A stretch of 64,000 nucleotides of DNA from Corynebacterium lujinxingii (GTDB lineage Bacteria; Actinomycetota; Actinomycetes; Mycobacteriales; Mycobacteriaceae): the NCBI RefSeq assembly GCF_014490555.1, contig NZ_CP061032.1:1922001-1986000 (forward strand). Reading direction: 5' to 3'. This document shows, piece by piece, positions 59,524 through 64,000 of this stretch (position 1 is its first letter; every line of letters starts with the position of its first letter). The notes under the pieces were generated by a model. The model was not told where the DNA came from and searched no databases. It was given only the letters and a program-made list of their open reading frames with translations. The translations under genes were made by a program, and so were the position numbers.

Positions 59524-61211
59524 AGCAGGTCCTTCAGCACCGGATCCGCAAGCGCGAGCACGGCCTCGCGCGCTTCGGCGGCGGTGCGGGCGTCCAGGGC
59601 CTCTTCCGCCATCTTTTGGCAGGTTTCTAAATCATGCAGTGCCAGGGCGGCGCGCACCGCGTTGACCTTGCCCGGAGCCATGGACAGCGACTTCACGCCA
59701 AGGCCCACGAGCACGAGCGCCGCTGCTGGGTCGCCGCCGGCCTCGCCGCACACGCCGATGGGTTTGTTCGTAGTTTTACCGCCGCGGCAGGTCTCACGAA
59801 TCATGGCGAGCACCGCCGGCTGCCACGGCGACAGCAGCGCCGCCAGCTCGCCTTCCATGCGGTCGGCCGCCATCGTGTACTGGGACAGGTCGTTGGTGCC
59901 GATGGAGGCGAAGTCGACCTGCTCAAGTAGGTGCGTGGCGCGGATCGCGGCGGCCGGGGTTTCCACCATGATGCCGACCTGCTTCAAGCCGGCCGCGCGG
60001 GCACGCTCGGCGAACCACTGCGCCTCCTCCACGGTGGCGACCATCGGCGCCATGACCCACAATTCGGCTTCCGGCACGTTGGCAGCGGCGTTGGCCAGGG
60101 CCTGCAGCTGGGTATCCAGCAGGTCCTCGCGCGCCTGGGAAAGACGCAGGCCACGACGACCAAGCGCCGGGTTTTCCTCCTCGCCGAGGTCCGCGAACGA
60201 CAGCGGCTTGTCCGCGCCAGCGTCCAGAGTGCGCACTACGACGCGGCGGTCGCCGAAGGCCTGCAGCGCCTTGGTGTAGGTCTCCGTCTGCTCCTCCAAG
60301 CCCGGCGCGGAGTCGCGGTCGAGGAAGAGGAACTCGGAGCGGAACAGGCCGGAGCCTTCCAGGTCGTGGCCTGCGGCCTTCACGGCATCGTCTGCGGTGC
60401 CGATGTTGGCTAGCAGTTTCACGCCGTACCCGTCGCGGGTCTGACCTGCGCCGGCGGAGCCTTCCAACGCGGCTGCGCGACGTCGGGAGCGCTCGTCGAG
60501 ATCCGCCACGTCTTCGTCGGTCGGGGCCACAATCACTTGGCCGGTGGAGCCGTCGATGGCGAGGCGTGGTTCGTCGACAATTGCGTTGGAAACGCCTTTG
60601 ACCTGCACTGCGGCGGGGATGCCGAGCTGGGCGGCGAGAATCGCCGTGTGCGAGGTCGCGCCGCCGGCTTCGGTGACAATGCCGAGCACCATCTCCGGAT
60701 CCAGCGTCGCCGTCTCGGCCGGCGCGAGGTCGTGCGCAACGAGGATGGACGGCTCGTCGAGTGCGGGCACACCCGGTTCCGGCAGGTTGCGCAGGCGGGC
60801 GGTGGCGCGATCGCGGATGTCGTACAGGTCGGTGACGCGCTCGGCCATGTAGCCGCCGAGTTTGCGGAGTTTGCCCGCGTAGAGCTCGACGGCGTCGTGG
60901 ACTGCCTTGGTCACGCCGGCGCCCTTCTTCAGCTCCTTGTCCACCCCGCGGATCAGGCCTCTATCTGTGGCCAGGTTCGCAGTCGCAAGCAGGACATCCT
61001 TTGACGCCTTCGAGTTCGCGTGCTCGGCGCGGTTGCTTAGCGACGACGCCACCTCGCCCAGCACATCTCGCACCCGCTGCCCGTCGGCCTCCGGGTCCGC
61101 TGACGCGGGCTCGTACTGGTCGATGCCCACCGCCGGTGTCACCACCGCGACAGGGCCGGATGCGGTGCCAGCGGATACACCAATGCCGTGAAGAACTACG
61201 CGCTCAGTCAT
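59520..61211 (-). CDS. ptsI: Phosphoenolpyruvate-protein phosphotransferase (PTS enzyme I)
   Basis: A 563-residue cytoplasmic enzyme that takes phosphate from PEP to start the sugar PTS relay to HPr. The phosphorylated His is H188 in GGATSHTAILA. The PEP domain shows LFRSEFLFLDRD, IGTNDLSQYTMAADR and the C-terminal GVCGEAGGDP with the catalytic cysteine. HPr and EII genes are not in the window. It is followed by the overlapping CHY gene. Confidence 0.95.
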   Translation of the reverse strand: MTERVVLHGIGVSAGTASGPVAVVTPAVGIDQYEPASADPEADGQRVRDVLGEVASSLSNRAEHANSKASKDVLLATANLATDRGLIRGVDKELKKGAGVTKAVHDAVELYAGKLRKLGGYMAERVTDLYDIRDRATARLRNLPEPGVPALDEPSILVAHDLAPAETATLDPEMVLGIVTEAGGATSHTAILAAQLGIPAAVQVKGVSNAIVDEPRLAIDGSTGQVIVAPTDEDVADLDERSRRRAAALEGSAGAGQTRDGYGVKLLANIGTADDAVKAAGHDLEGSGLFRSEFLFLDRDSAPGLEEQTETYTKALQAFGDRRVVVRTLDAGADKPLSFADLGEEENPALGRRGLRLSQAREDLLDTQLQALANAAANVPEAELWVMAPMVATVEEAQWFAERARAAGLKQVGIMVETPAAAIRATHLLEQVDFASIGTNDLSQYTMAADRMEGELAALLSPWQPAVLAMIRETCRGGKTTNKPIGVCGEAGGDPAAALVLVGLGVKSLSMAPGKVNAVRAALALHDLETCQKMAEEALDARTAAEAREAVLALADPVLKDLL

Positions 61212-61234
61212 GCCCCGAGCCTACTCGCCGCACG

Positions 61235-61858
61235 CTAGTAGTAGTCAGGCAGCGTCCACACCGGCGGCTGATCGAGCTGGCCGTCGGTGGTGATCGTGCC
61301 GTCGCCGTGGACGGTAAACGAGTTGGAACCGGACGCGCAGCGCAGCGTCTCCTCGTCCGGGTAGGAACACGAGTTCTCGTTGATCGTGATGGATTCGCCC
61401 GGATCGATGCTGCCCTGCGACGGACCGACGCCTTCGAACACGGTGAAGTGCATGCCGTCCTCACCGGCGTAAATCGCGTCCGCCTTGCGCGGCGGCAGCG
61501 GCACAGCGGTGACCATCGGCGCGTCGTCTGGTGTTACACCCTGGCAGGTCGCGCCGTGCGGGGAGATCGCACACGTGCCGGAGAAATCCCCGACGTCGTA
61601 GGTGAACACGCTCATCCCGGCGCGCTCATAGTTGGCGGGATTGACCGGGGTATCCGACTTGCGGGTCGTCGGCGGAGTGCTGGACGACTCGGTGGTTTCC
61701 TTCTCCGAGGTCGTCTCTTCCGGGGTGATTTCCTTGGCCGTCGTTTCCTTGATTTTGGTGAACTCCGGCGAGCTCGGCTCGGCCACGTCGCTGCCCGCGC
61801 AACCGGCAAGCGTGCCGACGACCGCAAGCGCCGCCAGCGTCTTCATGCTCTGTTTCAT
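61235..61858 (-). CDS. Lipoprotein with Thr/Glu-rich linker
   Basis: A 207-residue lipoprotein. Lipobox LAGC (Cys20) is followed by a low-complexity linker (KEITPEETTSEKETTES...). The beta-rich C-terminal domain has cysteines in GTCAISPHGATCQG and in NSCSY/LRCAS, likely two disulfides. No family is recognised. It is the third gene of a unit with the pseudokinase and the J-domain-like protein (11 bp after the pseudokinase stop). A second ATG four codons downstream is a possible start. Confidence 0.7.
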   Translation of the reverse strand: MKQSMKTLAALAVVGTLAGCAGSDVAEPSSPEFTKIKETTAKEITPEETTSEKETTESSSTPPTTRKSDTPVNPANYERAGMSVFTYDVGDFSGTCAISPHGATCQGVTPDDAPMVTAVPLPPRKADAIYAGEDGMHFTVFEGVGPSQGSIDPGESITINENSCSYPDEETLRCASGSNSFTVHGDGTITTDGQLDQPPVWTLPDYY

Positions 61859-61869
61859 CAATTCCCGAT

Positions 61870-63129
61870 CTAGCACAGCGGGAGCTGCGCGCGCATCTTG
61901 TCGGCGTTCTTCCCGTTGACCAGCAGCAGGTAGTTCGCCTTGTCGCCCTCCGGCGCGACGAAGTAAGCGGGCAGGTCCTGGTCTTCGAGCTGCGTTGAGG
62001 AGAACTCGCAGTTGTCGTTGCCGAAGCGCTCCACCTTGTCGCTTGCCGGGATCACCGCGTCGCGGGCCTGGGCATTTTCGAACTTGGTGATGCTGATGCC
62101 AGCGTCCGGGCTCGCGCAGCGGATCTTGCTCTGCGCATCGCCTTCCGCCTCCGCGGTGCGGCAGGTCAGGTTGTCGAAGCCACGGCCGCCCTCTTCGTCG
62201 GAGACGACGTCTGGAAACGCCTGGGCGATCTCGGCCTCGGTGTCGCCCCACGGCTCAGTCGAGGTGTTCTGCCAGTACCAGTAGCCACCCGCGCCGGCAC
62301 CCGCGAGCAATAGGACACCGGCGGCGACCCATGGCCACACCGGTTTCTTTTTCTTCGCCGGAGCCGGCTGCTGGTAGTCGTCGTACTGCACGGCCGGCAT
62401 GCCCGGGTCGGTGTCCGGGAAGTGCTGCTGTGGCATTTGGGTGGTGTCCCACTCCTGCGGCTGCGGGGCGGGTGTCGGGTTGATCAGCGTCTTCAGGTAC
62501 TCGGTGGCGGAGCCGGTCTGCTCGAGCAGGGCCTCGTCGACAGGCTGCCCAGTCAGCTCGGCGACGACGTCCGCGAACTGGCGGCGCAGTACGCTGTCGG
62601 ACACCGAGTTACCAGCGGCAGTGGGACCGACCAGGGCAACCTTCACCGGCGGGAACACACCGGCAGGCTGCACGAGCAGCGTGTCGGTGTTGATGGAGCG
62701 GCCGAGGAAGCCGGCGCGCCCGTTGGCGATGTACTTGTCCACGGCTTCCGCCACTGGCCCGACGAGGTTCGCCGCCTCTTGGATCGGAAAGGGGCTGCCC
62801 CAGGTCACGCGGCCGTCGATAAGCGAGCGCAACGGCTGGCCCTGCGCGGGCTCGCGCAGCACATACAGGGTGCCGGAATCAGTCACCCCGCAGTCCTCAA
62901 CGTTGAACACGGCCTGGTCCTGCAGCCACGACAACGACTGGGCGATCTGTGCGATGTGCTCGCTGGCGCCGTCAGCAACCGGCTCGTTGAACACCTCCAC
63001 CTCGCGCACCGTCGTGCCCCACGTGTTCGACGCGGACAGCAGCGTGGAGGTCGCCGTCGTCCCGGTCTCGGCGGTCTCGGTCAGCGCGTACTTGTCGTGC
63101 AGGAGTTGGGAGAGTTGGGGGTCAGCCAT
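61870..63129 (-). CDS. Membrane-anchored pseudokinase-like protein
   Basis: A 419-residue protein. Residues 10-220 follow the order of a Ser/Thr-kinase domain (YALTETAETGTTATSTLL, EHIAQIAQSLSWLQDQAVF, GTLYVLREPAQGQPLRSLID, VEDCGVTD) but the catalytic residues are absent: no Lys/Glu pair, HRD is replaced by GFLGRSINTDT, and DFG by VALVGPT. A Pro/Gln-rich linker leads to one membrane segment (about 260-285, VWPWVAAGVLLLAGAGAGG) and an extracellular domain with cysteines in NLTCRTAE, IRCASPD, NCEFSS and the C-terminal LPLC. Similar inactive kinases act as scaffolds in mycobacteria (MviN). Kinase relationship is inferred from layout. Confidence 0.68.
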   Translation of the reverse strand: MADPQLSQLLHDKYALTETAETGTTATSTLLSASNTWGTTVREVEVFNEPVADGASEHIAQIAQSLSWLQDQAVFNVEDCGVTDSGTLYVLREPAQGQPLRSLIDGRVTWGSPFPIQEAANLVGPVAEAVDKYIANGRAGFLGRSINTDTLLVQPAGVFPPVKVALVGPTAAGNSVSDSVLRRQFADVVAELTGQPVDEALLEQTGSATEYLKTLINPTPAPQPQEWDTTQMPQQHFPDTDPGMPAVQYDDYQQPAPAKKKKPVWPWVAAGVLLLAGAGAGGYWYWQNTSTEPWGDTEAEIAQAFPDVVSDEEGGRGFDNLTCRTAEAEGDAQSKIRCASPDAGISITKFENAQARDAVIPASDKVERFGNDNCEFSSTQLEDQDLPAYFVAPEGDKANYLLLVNGKNADKMRAQLPLC

Positions 63130-63148
63130 GGTCTACCGTTGGTCTTTC

Positions 63149-64000
63149 CTAGAGGGCGTCAAAGAAATCGTCGAAGGAAGGCAGGCTCTTCTCAAAGTCT
63201 AAGACACGTGCTTGGCCGCCCTCGATTGCGACGAACACAGTCGCACCGGTACTCGTTCCGTTACCGTTTAGCACCGGCACGTAGTAGACGTCGTCGATGC
63301 CCTCCGAGTTCAACGTGCGGTAGTAGTCCTCTTCAGAGAAACTCGTCATCGCACGTGCAAGTTCCTTGTAGTCGAGCGCCTCGCCCGCCTTCGGGTCAGA
63401 GGCACCAAGGTAGTTGTCAACGCCCGAGAAACCATCGTTGACGTCCAGTGCCTTCAGTAGATCAGCCCGTGAGTCACCGGAAGCGTTGTCGATCAGCCAG
63501 CGCTCGGTCTCCTCGTTGGTGCGCAGGCCGACGAACTCGTTGACCACCTTCTCCGCCTTGCCTGCGCCGCGGTCGCCGCCGAACAGGGAAAACAGACCGA
63601 AGATCAGCAGCATCGCCAGTGCGGTGACGATCGCGGTGCCGGCGATGACGCCCTTGGAGGAGCGGGCGATCTCCGACTTGGCGTTCTGCACCGCCGGGTT
63701 CAGGCGCTCCTGGGCCTGCTTGGAGTAGTTGGAGAAAGACTCGCGGCCCTTGACAAAGGCGCTCTCGCCTTGGGGCGCGGGCTGGCTTTGGACGCCGCCG
63801 CCGAGGTTCGCGTTGGACAGGTCGCGCAGAGCGGCGATGTTGATATCGGGCGCGTTGTCGTCGTCAAGCTTCTGGTCGTAGAGCGAACGACGCTGCGGAT
63901 CGCCGAGGATGTTGCGCGCGATCTGGAGTTCCTCCATGCCGCCCGGGTTCGTCGCAACGCCGGAGTTGATGCGCTCATCCAGCTCGCCAGCGATGGTGGC
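63149..64000 (-). CDS. J-domain-like single-pass membrane protein, 5' truncated by window end
   Basis: The frame runs from the stop at 63149 past the window end, so the N terminus is missing (284 codons seen). The visible start includes QIARNILGDPQRRSLYDQKL, which resembles helix III-IV of a J domain (the R-N-x-L-x-D-P-x-R-R-x-x-Y-D signature). A disordered region follows, then one membrane segment (about 100 residues further: VIAGTAIVTALAMLLIFGLFSLFGG) and an extracellular domain of about 150 residues (ALDVNDGFSGVDNYLG). The J domain suggests interaction with an Hsp70, perhaps encoded beyond the window. It stands 19 bp before the pseudokinase gene on the same strand. Confidence 0.6.
   Translation of the reverse strand, partial: ATIAGELDERINSGVATNPGGMEELQIARNILGDPQRRSLYDQKLDDDNAPDINIAALRDLSNANLGGGVQSQPAPQGESAFVKGRESFSNYSKQAQERLNPAVQNAKSEIARSSKGVIAGTAIVTALAMLLIFGLFSLFGGDRGAGKAEKVVNEFVGLRTNEETERWLIDNASGDSRADLLKALDVNDGFSGVDNYLGASDPKAGEALDYKELARAMTSFSEEDYYRTLNSEGIDDVYYVPVLNGNGTSTGATVFVAIEGGQARVLDFEKSLPSFDDFFDAL

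Overview
The window is chromosomal DNA from a high-GC actinomycete, almost certainly a Corynebacterium. Supporting signs are mycothiol synthase (MshD), the corynebacterial threonine exporter ThrE, an ispD-carD-lpqE-radA neighbourhood like that of mycobacteria, GTG/TTG starts, and many probably leaderless genes whose -10 box lies 6-9 nt before the start codon. Gene order closely follows the C. glutamicum block running from cat and the pst operon through the pur genes, phoS/phoR, thrE, otsA/otsB and on to clpC. No insertion sequence, prophage, rRNA or CRISPR array was found, and no intergenic stretch exceeds 300 bp.

Layout. 1-2.4 kb: a truncated TPP-dependent pyruvate/indolepyruvate decarboxylase, tRNA-Lys and a CoA-transferase (cat). 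2.6-8.7 kb: dusB and phoU converge on the pstSCAB phosphate importer; its regulators phoR/phoS lie at 35.0-37.1 kb. 8.9-13.4 kb: mshD, an LmeA-like lipid-binding protein, a nitrobindin-like protein, a PabC-type lyase, ygfZ and a DUF3073 protein. 13.6-20.9 kb: purM-purF and purL-purQ-purS, with a sterol-carrier-like protein and an acyl-CoA thioesterase between them. 21-25.3 kb: a 1404-residue secreted nuclease carrying 93 uninterrupted Gly-X-Y triplets. 25.4-27.7 kb: a metal ABC importer with overlapping palindromic operators. 27.7-34.6 kb: a DUF2334 protein, oligopeptidase B, purC, a lipoprotein, purB and purD. 34.6-37.3 kb: a HIT protein, phoS/phoR and tRNA-Thr. 37.4-42.4 kb: thrE, a histone-H1-like tail protein, otsA, a lipoprotein, otsB and an LpqC-like esterase. 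42.3-47.5 kb: rlmB, cysS, three tandem secreted proteins sharing a previously unrecognised module, and ispF. 47.5-50.4 kb: a DUF222/HNH endonuclease gene wedged between ispF and ispD, then carD. 50.6-56.4 kb: lpqE, radA, a membrane protein, a beta-carbonic anhydrase, mutY, a DUF4236 mini-protein and a secretory lipase. 56.4-64 kb: clpC, a CHY zinc-finger protein coupled to ptsI, and an operon of a J-domain-like membrane protein, a pseudokinase and a lipoprotein.

Themes. Seven pur steps (purB, C, D, F, L/Q/S, M) sit on the minus strand in several small units. Phosphate sensing (phoS/phoR), uptake (pst) and possible Pho boxes are all present. Trehalose synthesis (otsA/otsB) is complete.

The most novel items are the three-gene secreted cluster at 44607-46988 with an invariant cysteine spacing, the collagen-stalk nuclease, a strongly over-represented DNA word (GTCGATAAGC, 12 exact copies) used in several reading frames, and a pseudokinase/J-domain operon at the window edge.
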